NCBI RefSeq assembly: GCF_003732665.1
Contig: NZ_MOBP01000014.1
Location: forward strand, 80,605 to 144,604
From: Pseudomonas frederiksbergensis
GTDB lineage: Bacteria > Pseudomonadota > Gammaproteobacteria > Pseudomonadales > Pseudomonadaceae
Length of the DNA stretch: 64,000 nt
Direction: 5' to 3'
Shown here: piece after piece, positions 32,285-40,877 of the stretch
Numbering within the stretch: the stretch's first letter is position 1
How the letters are laid out: every line of letters begins with the position of its first letter
The notes under the pieces: generated by a model
Seen by the model: only the letters and a program-made list of their open reading frames with translations
What the model was told of the DNA's origin: nothing
Databases searched by the model: none
Position numbers and translations under genes: made by a program

Positions 32285-33391
32285 TTATGCCTCAGTAAAC
32301 AGCGCAATACGCCCGTTCAAGGAAGGCCGGTAGTGCCACGTTAAGCAGCCCAAATCGAGGTTTATCGCCAGAATCTGTCTCAACGTGGCGCTGGCGATGC
32401 TCAATGCCAACACCTGCCCCGGACATTGATGGCGCCCAGCACCGAAGCTGAAACTACGACGATTCGGTCGGTCAAGAATGAACGCGTCAGGATCGTCATT
32501 GAGCTGCGGATCGCGATTGGCCGAGGCCAGCATCACCAGAATCGTGTCGCCGGATTTCAGATGGATGCCGTCGATTTCACAAGGTGCGGCGACGAACCGG
32601 CGGGTGTTCTGGACTGAGGGATCGAGGCGTTGGACTTCGGCCAGGAACGCGTCGACATCGCCCGGCAGCAACAGCTGATCGCGAATCAGCGCCACCAAAC
32701 CATTGCCAATCAACCCGGCGGTGGCTTCATAGGTTTGCGAGCACATCCCGATCAGGTTGGCGATCAGCATTTCCATATCCGAAGAAGCGAAGCGTTGCCT
32801 GATGCCATTCAATAGAGGGCTCTGCACGTCCGAGTCATCCAGCAGTTCGAAGAAATGCCCGCGCAATTGCTCAGCCGCCTCATGTGCGCAATCCAGTTGA
32901 AGCTGATGGCTCAGCGGCGACAGGCAGGCCACGAAGTCGGCAGTCAATTCGCTGATCACCCGGGCCTGAGCCGGGGTGAAGCCGAGCAGCGCCGCGACCA
33001 CGCACACCGGGCCGCGAAACATTGCCTTCGACAAACCCTCGGCATTCGGTGTGATCAGTCGCGCACTGACCAACGCCCGAACTTCCTCCGCATCAATCAA
33101 CGCCAGCCCCGGTTCAATCGCCGACCGAGGACAGCGCTGCCGTTCACCTTCATTCATGCGCATCAAACGACCGAAGACCTCGCCGGCCATCCCGCGGGCA
33201 ATTGTCTTCGGCACCGGTTCAGTCGTCGGGCGCACCTGGCAATCAGGATGCGCCAACACGGCAGCCACGGCAGCGGCACTGCTGGCCACCCACAGCTTCA
33301 AGCCTTGATGAAAAACCAGCCCACCCTCTGCACGCAATTGCGCGTAATAGGGATAAGGATCGGCATGAGTCGCAGCGATGATCGGGTCCAT
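32285..33391 (-). CDS. Cytochrome P450
   Basis: A 368-residue soluble P450. The heme loop FGAGRHQCPG puts the thiolate at about Cys323; the ExxR motif is E252-VQR. The I-helix reads GMCSQTYEATAGL instead of the usual AGxDT, as in some P450s used with ArsR-type regulators. Starts at MDPIIAATH (33391). No ferredoxin or reductase gene is adjacent, so electrons must come from elsewhere. Divergent from the ArsR-family gene across 82 bp. The substrate is unknown. Confidence 0.88.
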   Translation of the reverse strand: MDPIIAATHADPYPYYAQLRAEGGLVFHQGLKLWVASSAAAVAAVLAHPDCQVRPTTEPVPKTIARGMAGEVFGRLMRMNEGERQRCPRSAIEPGLALIDAEEVRALVSARLITPNAEGLSKAMFRGPVCVVAALLGFTPAQARVISELTADFVACLSPLSHQLQLDCAHEAAEQLRGHFFELLDDSDVQSPLLNGIRQRFASSDMEMLIANLIGMCSQTYEATAGLIGNGLVALIRDQLLLPGDVDAFLAEVQRLDPSVQNTRRFVAAPCEIDGIHLKSGDTILVMLASANRDPQLNDDPDAFILDRPNRRSFSFGAGRHQCPGQVLALSIASATLRQILAINLDLGCLTWHYRPSLNGRIALFTEA

Positions 33392-33473
33392 GGGTCGCAG
33401 CCTTGTTCGTGGTGGGGAAAGTGTTGCTACTATCTCCAGTTCACACGGGCCTTGATTCGTCCGGGAGCGAAAT

Positions 33474-34232
33474 ATGAACGTTGAACACCACGACATCGGC
33501 GTCTCTCAGGTGGCGGCTGCGATTGCGGAGCCGGCGCGGACGAAGATCCTTTGCTCATTGATGGACGGCCACGCCCGCACCAGCACCGAGCTGGCGGCGA
33601 TTGCCGAGGTCAGCCCGTCCACGGCCAGTGCGCATTTGGCCAAGCTCAAGGAGTCGGCCCTGGTGCGGCTGCACGTCCAGGGCCGCCATCGGTATTACAG
33701 CCTCGCGGACAAACGCGTGGCCCAAGCGCTGGAAGCCTTGATGGTGATCGGCCAGAACACCGCACCGACCTTCAACCCCCGCACCCCCGATCGTCTGCAA
33801 TTCGCCCGTACCTGCTACGACCACATGGCCGGCACCCTGGCGGTGTTGCTGCATGACCGGATGATCGAGGCGGGGTGGTTGCTGGAAACCGACGAGCAGG
33901 TTTATCAACTGAGCGCCAGCGGCGAGGCGTTGTTCGAAGGGCTGGGCGTCGAGGTCAAGGACCTGAGCCTTCAGCGCCGCCGCTTTGCCTGCCCATGCCT
34001 GGATTGGAGTATGCGTCGGCCGCATCTGGGCGGTTCGCTCGGGGCGGCGTTGTTGCAGGTGGCGATCAAGCGCAAATGGGTGACCCAGGACCTGGACAGT
34101 CGGGCGTTGGCATTAACCGCGTTGGGGCGCAAGGAGATGGGGGCGTGGTTCGAGCTGGTTTTGCCGGCGGATCTTTCCTATGCCCGAAAATCCCAGACGT
34201 ACTCCACCACCCGCACCGCCAGCACCAGGTAG
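33474..34232 (+). CDS. ArsR-family regulator with long C-terminal domain
   Basis: A 252-residue protein: winged helix-turn-helix at about 15-85 (EPARTKILCSLMDGHARTSTELAAIAEVSPSTASAHLAKLK), then a 160-residue C-terminal domain uncommon in simple ArsR proteins. Cys-rich FACPCLDW near 168-176 could bind a metal or respond to redox. It is divergent from the P450 gene, its likely target, and its last 55 bp overlap the convergent gene at 34178. Confidence 0.85.
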   Translation: MNVEHHDIGVSQVAAAIAEPARTKILCSLMDGHARTSTELAAIAEVSPSTASAHLAKLKESALVRLHVQGRHRYYSLADKRVAQALEALMVIGQNTAPTFNPRTPDRLQFARTCYDHMAGTLAVLLHDRMIEAGWLLETDEQVYQLSASGEALFEGLGVEVKDLSLQRRRFACPCLDWSMRRPHLGGSLGAALLQVAIKRKWVTQDLDSRALALTALGRKEMGAWFELVLPADLSYARKSQTYSTTRTASTR

Positions 34233-34519
34233 ATCAAAAACAGAATCACCTGGAACGCCGTGTGATAGGGCAGTCGTGACAAGCGCCGCAAGCCGTCGCT
34301 GACGCTGAGCAGCATCAGCAGCGCAGACACCGCGATCAGCGCCCAGCCCGCGACATCCGAGGTGAGCAGCCCCATGTACGGGTGATGTTCGCTGTGCAAC
34401 GCATTGGTGCCCGCCGCAAACAGTAATGCGCAGACCAGCAGGTTCTTGATGTTGTCGAACACCTGCGTGGTGAAGTCGGTGTCCAGCAAGGCCAGATACT
34501 TGCGCCAGAATTTGCCCAT
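34178..34519 (-). CDS. Small inner-membrane protein
   Basis: A 113-residue protein with about three transmembrane helices (about 24-42, 55-75 and 83-107). Hydrophobic runs LLVCALLFAAG, ALIAVSALLMLL and VILFLIYLVLAVRVV are seen. It overlaps the ArsR gene by 55 bp and lies divergent from the radical-SAM gene. No family recognised. Confidence 0.6.
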   Translation of the reverse strand: MGKFWRKYLALLDTDFTTQVFDNIKNLLVCALLFAAGTNALHSEHHPYMGLLTSDVAGWALIAVSALLMLLSVSDGLRRLSRLPYHTAFQVILFLIYLVLAVRVVEYVWDFRA

Positions 34520-34644
34520 GGGTGGTTAATACCTGTCGATGGCGGTTGCACGCCGCAAGTTTAGTAACGAATCAGGGCGGGCGCCGATTTCCTCTGATCC
34601 GACGAAGGGGGCATCTGCGGGTTGTGTGTCGAAGGGCGACGCGA

Positions 34645-34664
34645 TACTGTATATCCGAACAGTA
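34645..34664 (+). promoter_or_regulatory. LexA (SOS) box of the radical-SAM operon
   Basis: TACTG-TATATCCGAA-CAGTA matches the LexA consensus (TACTG-N10-CAGTA) exactly at both arms. It ends 13 bp before the ATG at 34678, in the promoter/leader region. Confidence 0.85.
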
Positions 34665-34677
34665 TAGGGCGTGCCCC

Positions 34678-35898
34678 ATGGAACTCATCGACAAGCTCAG
34701 CATTCTCGCCGACGCCGCGAAGTACGACGCGTCCTGCGCCAGCAGTGGCGCGCCCAAGCGCAGCTCCGAAGGCAAGAGCGGATTGGGTTCCACCGATGGC
34801 ATGGGCATTTGCCACAGCTACACGCCGGATGGGCGTTGCGTGTCGCTGCTGAAGATTCTGCTGACCAATTTCTGCCTCTATGACTGCCAGTATTGCGTCA
34901 ACCGCCGCTCCAGCGATGTGCCCCGGGCGCGCTTCACCCCGGAAGAAGTGGTGACGCTGACCCTGGATTTCTACCGGCGCAATTGCGTCAGCGGCTTGTT
35001 TCTGAGTTCCGGGATCATTCGATCGGCTGACTACACCATGGAGCAACTGATCCGCGTCGCCAAACTGTTGCGCGAAGAGCATGAATTCCGTGGCTATATC
35101 CACCTCAAGACCATCCCCGAAGCCGATCCTGCGCTGATTGCCGAAGCGGGGCGCTATGCCGACCGGTTGAGCGTCAACATCGAACTGCCCACCGATGCGA
35201 GCCTGCAAACCCTGGCGCCGGAAAAGCAACTGGGCTCGATCAAGCAGGCGATGCAGACCATCTACACCGGTGAGCAAACCGTGCTCAACGAACCTCGGGC
35301 GCCGAAATTCGCCCCGGCCGGGCAGAGCACGCAGATGATCGTCGGCGCCGATGACACCGACGACAGCACCATCCTCCATAGTGCCCAGGCACTGTATGGC
35401 AACTATCGCTTGCGCCGGGTCTATTACTCGGCGTTCAGCCCGATCCCCAACAGCCCGAAAAGCGTGCCCCTGGCCGCGCCGCCACTGATGCGCGAACACC
35501 GTTTGTATCAGGCTGATTTTCTCCTGCGCAGTTATGGCTTCACTGCAGGCGAGTTGTTCAAGGGGCCGGGAGACCTGGCCTTGGACATGGACCCGAAACT
35601 GGCCTGGGCGCTGGAGAATCGTGATGTGTTTCCTCTGGACCTCAATCGCGCCGAAGCTTCGTTGATCGCCCGTATCCCCGGAATCGGCCTGCGCACCACT
35701 GAGCGGCTGGTGGAGTTGCGTCGGCAACGGCGCATTCGCTATGAAGACCTGGCACGTATGCGCTGCGTGCTGGCCAAAGCCAAGCCGTTCTTTATCACCA
35801 GCGATTACCACCCACAGCAGGCGGAAGTCACCAGTCACTTGCTCTATCAGCAACTGCGGGACCGGCCGCAACCGCAGCAGATGGGGTTGTGGGGATGA
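34678..35898 (+). CDS. Putative DNA modification/repair radical-SAM protein (TIGR03916 type)
   Basis: A 406-residue radical-SAM enzyme. The [4Fe-4S] motif is C66-x3-C70-x2-C73 (NFCLYDCQYCVN). A helix-hairpin-helix region (about 325-350, IARIPGIGLRTTERL) near the C-terminus suggests DNA binding. The family is annotated as DNA modification/repair and always pairs with a second protein, as here (4-bp overlap). The start at 34678 is set by the LexA box just upstream and the family N-terminus. The SOS control fits repair; the reaction is unknown. Confidence 0.88.
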   Translation: MELIDKLSILADAAKYDASCASSGAPKRSSEGKSGLGSTDGMGICHSYTPDGRCVSLLKILLTNFCLYDCQYCVNRRSSDVPRARFTPEEVVTLTLDFYRRNCVSGLFLSSGIIRSADYTMEQLIRVAKLLREEHEFRGYIHLKTIPEADPALIAEAGRYADRLSVNIELPTDASLQTLAPEKQLGSIKQAMQTIYTGEQTVLNEPRAPKFAPAGQSTQMIVGADDTDDSTILHSAQALYGNYRLRRVYYSAFSPIPNSPKSVPLAAPPLMREHRLYQADFLLRSYGFTAGELFKGPGDLALDMDPKLAWALENRDVFPLDLNRAEASLIARIPGIGLRTTERLVELRRQRRIRYEDLARMRCVLAKAKPFFITSDYHPQQAEVTSHLLYQQLRDRPQPQQMGLWG

Positions 35899-36749
35899 TC
35901 AGCCTGGATTGCGACGACCTGTTCGACACTTGGCGCCAGCAGGCGCGGTGGTTGCTCAGCCATGAAATCGATCCGAGCCTGGTCAGTTGGGCTTCGGAAG
36001 GCGTGGTGGACCTGTTTGCCAGCGATGATGCGCCACCCGATGGCAATGGTCCGTTCCAGGCGCGCATTCCATTGGCCTTGCTCGGTATCCTGGAGGGCGC
36101 CGCCCGTTATCGTGGCGATCAGCGCTGGAGCCTGCTGTATGAGGTGTTGTGGCGGGTCAGTCATGGTGATCGCACGGCGATGCTGGCCGGTGACAAGCTC
36201 GGCAGTGAATTGCAGCGACGGATCAAGCAGGTGCAGCGCGAAGCGCATCACTTGCATGCGTTTGTGCGATTCGTCGAGCGGCCCAAGCATGCCGAAGGCC
36301 CGCAATACGTGGCGTGGCATGAACCGGCCCACGACATCCTGCACAGCGCCAGCGAGCACTTTGTCGGACGCATGGGCCGTCACCGTTGGTTGATCGCCAC
36401 CCCTCGCGATGGCGTTTACTACGATGGCGAGCAGTTGATCCACGAGCGGCGCTGCCCGATTGAATGGCAACAACTGGCGCAAAACGTCGACGACCCCCAC
36501 GGCGATATGTGGTTGGCCTACTACAGCCACATCTTCAACCCGGCGCGGTTGAACCCGAAGGTCATGCAGGGGCATTTGCCGGCGCGGTTCTGGAAAAACC
36601 TGCCTGAAGGGGTGTTGATTCCGGGATTGATCACCCAGGCGCGCACGGGCAAACAGCAGGATGGGCAGGCGAGTGGAATCAAGGGAAGGGGCGGTAAGCG
36701 GATTGCGTTGGGAGATAGCGAGCGCGGTTCTGCGGTGAATACGGAGTAG
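35895..36749 (+). CDS. Partner of the radical-SAM protein (DUF4130/TIGR03915 family)
   Basis: A 284-residue protein of the DUF4130/TIGR03915 'probable DNA metabolism' family. LYEVLWRVSHG, HAFVRFVE and WLIATPRDGVYYDGEQL are the visible conserved parts. The ATG overlaps the upstream stop (ATGA), so the pair is co-translated and SOS-controlled. The last about 35 residues are low-complexity and basic. In other genomes it is fused to a UdgX-like uracil-DNA glycosylase; here it is separate. Confidence 0.85.
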   Translation: MISLDCDDLFDTWRQQARWLLSHEIDPSLVSWASEGVVDLFASDDAPPDGNGPFQARIPLALLGILEGAARYRGDQRWSLLYEVLWRVSHGDRTAMLAGDKLGSELQRRIKQVQREAHHLHAFVRFVERPKHAEGPQYVAWHEPAHDILHSASEHFVGRMGRHRWLIATPRDGVYYDGEQLIHERRCPIEWQQLAQNVDDPHGDMWLAYYSHIFNPARLNPKVMQGHLPARFWKNLPEGVLIPGLITQARTGKQQDGQASGIKGRGGKRIALGDSERGSAVNTE

Positions 36750-36768
36750 GTGTAGACCGGGATTAAAA

Positions 36769-36858
36769 TGTGGGAGCGGGCTTGCTCGCGAAAGCGGAGT
36801 GTCAGGCGATAAAGATGTCGACTGATATACCGCTTTCGCGAGCAAGCCCGCTCCCACA
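36769..36858. repeat. REPIN
   Basis: tgtgggagcgggcttgctcgcgaaagcggagtgtcagg arm identical to those of the 12.7-13.6 kb array, and its complement. Lies between the radical-SAM operon and the ilvE terminator. Confidence 0.85.
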
Positions 36859-36887
36859 AGGGGTACTTCATTGAATTCGGGATGCAT

Positions 36888-36924
36888 AAAAAAGCCCCCC
36901 ATTGCCAGGCAATGGGGGGCTTTT
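36888..36924. terminator. Bidirectional terminator after ilvE
   Basis: GCCCCCCATTGC (36894-36905) pairs with GCAATGGGGGGC (36909-36920) around a CAG loop, with an A6 run on the left (U run for ilvE on the minus strand) and TTTT on the right. Confidence 0.92.
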
Positions 36925-36941
36925 GTGCAACTGGCGTCAGG

Positions 36942-37961
36942 TCAAACCTTGACGATCCAGCCTGCTGGCGCTTCGATGTCGCCGGTCTGTACACCGGTCA
37001 GCTCCTTGTAGAGCTTCTGGGTGACCGGGCCGACTTCGGTTTCGCTGTGGAACACGTGCAGGTGGTCGTTGTAGCTGATGCCGCCGATCGGGGTGATCAC
37101 AGCAGCGGTGCCGCAAGCGCCGGCTTCCTTGAAATCCGACAGTTTGTCGATCAGCACGTCGCCTTCGATCACTTCCAGGCCCAGACGGGATTTTGCCAGC
37201 TCGATCAACGACAGGCGGGTGATGCCTGGCAGGACCGACGGCGAGTTCGGGGTAACGAACTTGTTGTCGTGGGTGATCCCGAAGAAGTTGGCCGAACCGA
37301 CTTCCTCGATTTTGGTGTGGGTCATTGGGTCCAGGTAGATGCAGTCGGCGAAGTGCGCCTTCTTGGCTTGGGAGCCCGGCATCAGGCTGGCGGCATAGTT
37401 GCCACCGACCTTGGCCGCACCGGTGCCTTGTGGGGCGGCGCGGTCGAAGCTGGAGATCAGGAAGTTGTGCGGGGTCAGGCCACCCTTGAAGTAGGCGCCG
37501 ACCGGAATGGCGAAGATCGAGAAGATGAACTCGGGCGCAGTACGCACGCCGATGTTGTCACCCACGCCGATTACGAACGGACGCAGATACAGCGCGCCGC
37601 CAGTGCCGTAAGGCGGAATGAAACGCTCGTTGGCGCGGACCACGGCTTTGCAGGCTTCGATGAACTGTTCGGTTTCGACGAACGGCATCAGCAGGCGTGC
37701 GCAACTGCGCTGCATGCGCAGGGCGTTCTGGTCCGGACGGAACAGGTTGATCGAGCCGTCCTTGCAACGATAGGCCTTCATGCCTTCGAAGCACTGCTGG
37801 CCATAGTGAAGAGCCGTCGAGCCTTCGCTGATGTGCAGCACGTTATCTTCGGTCAGGGTGCCTGCGTCCCACTCGCCATTGCGCCAGTACGACAGATAGC
37901 GTTTGTCGGTCTTGATGTAGTCAAAACCCAGCTTGTCCCAATTGATGCTTTCGTTACCCAT
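36942..37961 (-). CDS. ilvE: Branched-chain amino acid aminotransferase
   Basis: A 339-residue fold-type IV PLP enzyme that interconverts Leu/Ile/Val and their 2-oxoacids. Family parts KVGGNYAASLMPGSQAKKAHF (about 180-200), EEVGSANFF and SVLPGITRLSLIELA are seen. The start at 37961 (MGNESINWDKLGF) is preferred to one 13 codons upstream. A strong terminator follows 17 bp after the stop. It lies beside the bkd operon, which oxidises its 2-oxoacid products. Confidence 0.93.
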   Translation of the reverse strand: MGNESINWDKLGFDYIKTDKRYLSYWRNGEWDAGTLTEDNVLHISEGSTALHYGQQCFEGMKAYRCKDGSINLFRPDQNALRMQRSCARLLMPFVETEQFIEACKAVVRANERFIPPYGTGGALYLRPFVIGVGDNIGVRTAPEFIFSIFAIPVGAYFKGGLTPHNFLISSFDRAAPQGTGAAKVGGNYAASLMPGSQAKKAHFADCIYLDPMTHTKIEEVGSANFFGITHDNKFVTPNSPSVLPGITRLSLIELAKSRLGLEVIEGDVLIDKLSDFKEAGACGTAAVITPIGGISYNDHLHVFHSETEVGPVTQKLYKELTGVQTGDIEAPAGWIVKV

Positions 37962-38106
37962 GACACCCTCTATCACTGAACAACCGCCGAAACGGTTCAA
38001 GGCTTCTGACGTTTTTTGGATGGGGACAACAATACTTCATTCCGGGCCGGTTTCGCAGCCCGGACTATCGGGTGATTGGCAGATAAATGATGTCGCCCTT
38101 GAGAAT

Positions 38107-38182
38107 TCGCGAGCAAGCCCGCTCCCACATTGGTTTTGTGTACGCCAACATTCCAATGTGGGAGCGGGCTTGCTCGCGAAGA
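38107..38182. repeat. Facing REP pair
   Basis: cgcgagcaagcccgctcccaca and tgtgggagcgggcttgctcgcgaa facing each other across about 30 bp, between ilvE and lpdV. Confidence 0.8.
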
Positions 38183-38213
38183 GGCCATCACCTACACCAT
38201 CAATTTCCCGGAA

Positions 38214-39596
38214 TTACAAATGCAGCGCATGCCCCAAGGCACGCAACGCCGCTTCCTGCACCGCCTCGCCCAGCGTCGGATGCGCATGGATGGTGCCTGC
38301 GATATCTTCCAGCCGGGCGCCCATTTCCAGGCTCTGGCCGAACGCCGTCGACAACTCCGAAACCCCTACACCGACCGCTTGCCAGCCCACAATCAGGTGA
38401 TTGTCCCGACGAGCGACTACTCGAACGAAGCCGGTTTTCGATTCCAGGGTCATCGCCCGGCCATTGGCGGCGAACGGGAAGCTGGAGACGATGCAGTCCA
38501 GACCGGCCGCTTCGGCTTCGGCCGGGGTCTTGCCGACCACCACCAATTCCGGGTCGGTAAAGCACACGGCAGCGATAGCGGTCGGGTTGAATTCGCGGGT
38601 TTTGCCACTGATCAACTCGGCAACCATCTCACCCTGGGCCATGGCCCGGTGGGCGAGCATCGGTTCGCCGCTGAGGTCGCCGATGGCGTAGACGTTGCGC
38701 ATGCTGGTCTGGCAGCGGTTGTCGATCTTGATCGCCGAACCGTTCATCGCCAGGTTCAGCGCTTCGAGGTTCCAGCCCTGGGTGTTCGGCTTGCGACCGA
38801 CGGCCACCAATACCTGATCAGTTTCAAGATTCAAAACGTCGCCATTCGGATCAAGCACTTGCAGCGTATTGCTCGCAGAATCAAAGCCTTGAACGCTGTG
38901 CTTCAAGTAAAGCTTCACGCCGAGATGCTTCAGCGCTTCGTGTACCGGATGGGTCAGTTCGGCGTCGTAGGCCGGCAGGATGCGATCCTGGGCCTCGACT
39001 ACGCTGACTTCGGCACCGAGTTTGCGATAGGCAATCCCCAGTTCCAGACCGATGTAACCACCACCGACCACGATCAGGCGTTTAGGTACGCTTTTCGGCG
39101 CCAGGGCTTCGGTGGAGGAGATGATCGGCCCGCCAATCGGTAGCATCGGCAGGTTGACGCTCTTGGAGCCGGTGGCCAGCACCAGGTGTTCGCACTGGAT
39201 CCGCGTGTCGCCGACTTCAACGGTCTTGCCGTCGATGACCTTGGCCCAACCCTGGATGACCTGGATTTTGTGCTTTTTAAGCAGCGCCGACACGCCCGTG
39301 GTCAGGCGATCAACGATGCCGTCCTTCCACTCCACGCTTTTGGTGATGTCGAGGGTCGGCGCCGAAACGCTGATGCCCAGGGCCGAGTGCTGGCTGTGGT
39401 GTTGCGTCTGGTGAAACTGCTCGGCGACGTGAATCAGCGCCTTCGACGGAATGCAGCCAATGTTCAGGCAGGTGCCGCCCAACGATTCGCTTTCCACCAG
39501 AATGGTCGAAATGCCCAACTGGCCGGCACGGATCGCTGTCACGTAACCGCCAGGGCCGCCGCCGATGATCAGCAGCGTGGTGTTCAAGTTTTGCAT
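38214..39596 (-). CDS. lpdV: Dihydrolipoyl dehydrogenase of the branched-chain keto acid complex
   Basis: A 460-residue E3 flavoprotein. The FAD-binding IIGGGPGGYVTAIRAG is at about 10-25 and the redox disulfide Cys43/Cys48 (GGTCLNIGCIPSK). The NAD fold has GGGYIGLELG near 178-187, and the base His near the C-terminus is in IHAHPTLGEA. It reoxidises dihydrolipoamide on E2. It is the last gene of the bkd operon, three bases after the E2 stop. Confidence 0.94.
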   Translation of the reverse strand: MQNLNTTLLIIGGGPGGYVTAIRAGQLGISTILVESESLGGTCLNIGCIPSKALIHVAEQFHQTQHHSQHSALGISVSAPTLDITKSVEWKDGIVDRLTTGVSALLKKHKIQVIQGWAKVIDGKTVEVGDTRIQCEHLVLATGSKSVNLPMLPIGGPIISSTEALAPKSVPKRLIVVGGGYIGLELGIAYRKLGAEVSVVEAQDRILPAYDAELTHPVHEALKHLGVKLYLKHSVQGFDSASNTLQVLDPNGDVLNLETDQVLVAVGRKPNTQGWNLEALNLAMNGSAIKIDNRCQTSMRNVYAIGDLSGEPMLAHRAMAQGEMVAELISGKTREFNPTAIAAVCFTDPELVVVGKTPAEAEAAGLDCIVSSFPFAANGRAMTLESKTGFVRVVARRDNHLIVGWQAVGVGVSELSTAFGQSLEMGARLEDIAGTIHAHPTLGEAVQEAALRALGHALHL

Positions 39597-39599
39597 TTC

Positions 39600-40877
39600 C
39601 TACTCCACAAACAGGGTGGCGGGTTGTTCGAGCAGGCCACGAATGGCCTGGATGAATTGCGCCGCGTCCATGCCATCGACCACCCGGTGATCGAAGGAGC
39701 TGGAGAGGTTCATCATCTTGCGAATCACGATCTGGCCTTTGACCACCATCGGGCGTTCAACGATTTTGTTCACGCCGACGATTGCCACTTCCGGCAGGTT
39801 CAGCACCGGCGTACTGACGATACCGCCCAACGCGCCGAGGCTGGTCAGGGTGATGGTCGAGCCGGACAGTTCATCGCGGCTGGCCTTGCCATTACGTGCA
39901 GCGGTGGCCAAACGTGAAATTTCCGACGCGCTGTCCCACAGGCTGCGGGCTTCGGCGTGACGCACCACCGGCACCATCAAACCGATATCGCTCTGGGTGG
40001 CGACGCCGACATGCACCGCGCCGAGGCGGGTGATGACCTGGGCTTCGTCGTCGTAGCGGGCGTTGATCTGCGGAAAGTCGCGCAGGGCAACCACCAGGGC
40101 GCGGACCAGGAACGGCAGCAAGGTCAACTTGCCGCGAGTCGCACCGTGTTTTTCGTTCAAGTGGGCACGCAGTTCTTCCACGGCGGTGACGTCGATTTCC
40201 TCGACATAACTGAAGTGGGCGGCGCGCTGGGTGGCGTCCTGCATGCGCTGGGCGATCTTGCGGCGCATGCCGATCACCGGGATTTGCTGCTCGTCGGTAC
40301 GCTGAGCGTAAGCGGCGGCCACCGGAGCGGACGCATTCGACTGACCTTCGGCCAGGTAGGCATCGAGGTCTTCGTGCAGCACGCGACCGGCCGGGCCAGT
40401 ACCGCGCACCAGACGCAACTGGATGCCGAGGTCGAGCGCATGTTTGCGCACGGCCGGGGAGGCCAGCGGACGTTCGTCGGCCTCGCGAGCCACCATCGGG
40501 CCTTGGCACACGGCGGCTGGACGCGGCGCCGCGACCGGTTTGCTCGCAACCACTGTTTCAACTTTAGGCGCAGCAACCGGTGCTGCCGGAGCCGCAACAG
40601 CCGCAGGCTGCGCAGACTCTTTAACGTTCCCCGCACCTTCAACTTCAATGCTGATCAAAATGCTGCCAACCGCCATGACTTCGCCCGGCTCGCCGCCCAG
40701 GGAAATCACCTTGCCATGCACCGGCGAAGGGATGTCGACCATCGCCTTGTCGGTCATGACATCGGCCAGCACCTGATCTTCGACCACCATGTCGCCGACC
40801 TTGACGTGCCACACCGACAACTCAACTTCTGCAATGCCTTCGCCAATGTCCGGCATTTTAATAACGTGCGTGCCCAT
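39600..40877 (-). CDS. bkdB: Branched-chain keto acid dehydrogenase E2 (acyltransferase)
   Basis: A 425-residue core protein. An N-terminal lipoyl domain carries Lys44 (DVMTDKAMVD). An Ala/Pro-rich linker (about 85-125), a peripheral-subunit-binding domain (about 135-170) and a catalytic acyltransferase domain (about 195-425) follow. The catalytic His397 and Asp401 are in SFDHRVVDG. It transfers the branched acyl group to CoA. Its ATG directly follows the E1-beta stop. Confidence 0.94.
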   Translation of the reverse strand: MGTHVIKMPDIGEGIAEVELSVWHVKVGDMVVEDQVLADVMTDKAMVDIPSPVHGKVISLGGEPGEVMAVGSILISIEVEGAGNVKESAQPAAVAAPAAPVAAPKVETVVASKPVAAPRPAAVCQGPMVAREADERPLASPAVRKHALDLGIQLRLVRGTGPAGRVLHEDLDAYLAEGQSNASAPVAAAYAQRTDEQQIPVIGMRRKIAQRMQDATQRAAHFSYVEEIDVTAVEELRAHLNEKHGATRGKLTLLPFLVRALVVALRDFPQINARYDDEAQVITRLGAVHVGVATQSDIGLMVPVVRHAEARSLWDSASEISRLATAARNGKASRDELSGSTITLTSLGALGGIVSTPVLNLPEVAIVGVNKIVERPMVVKGQIVIRKMMNLSSSFDHRVVDGMDAAQFIQAIRGLLEQPATLFVE

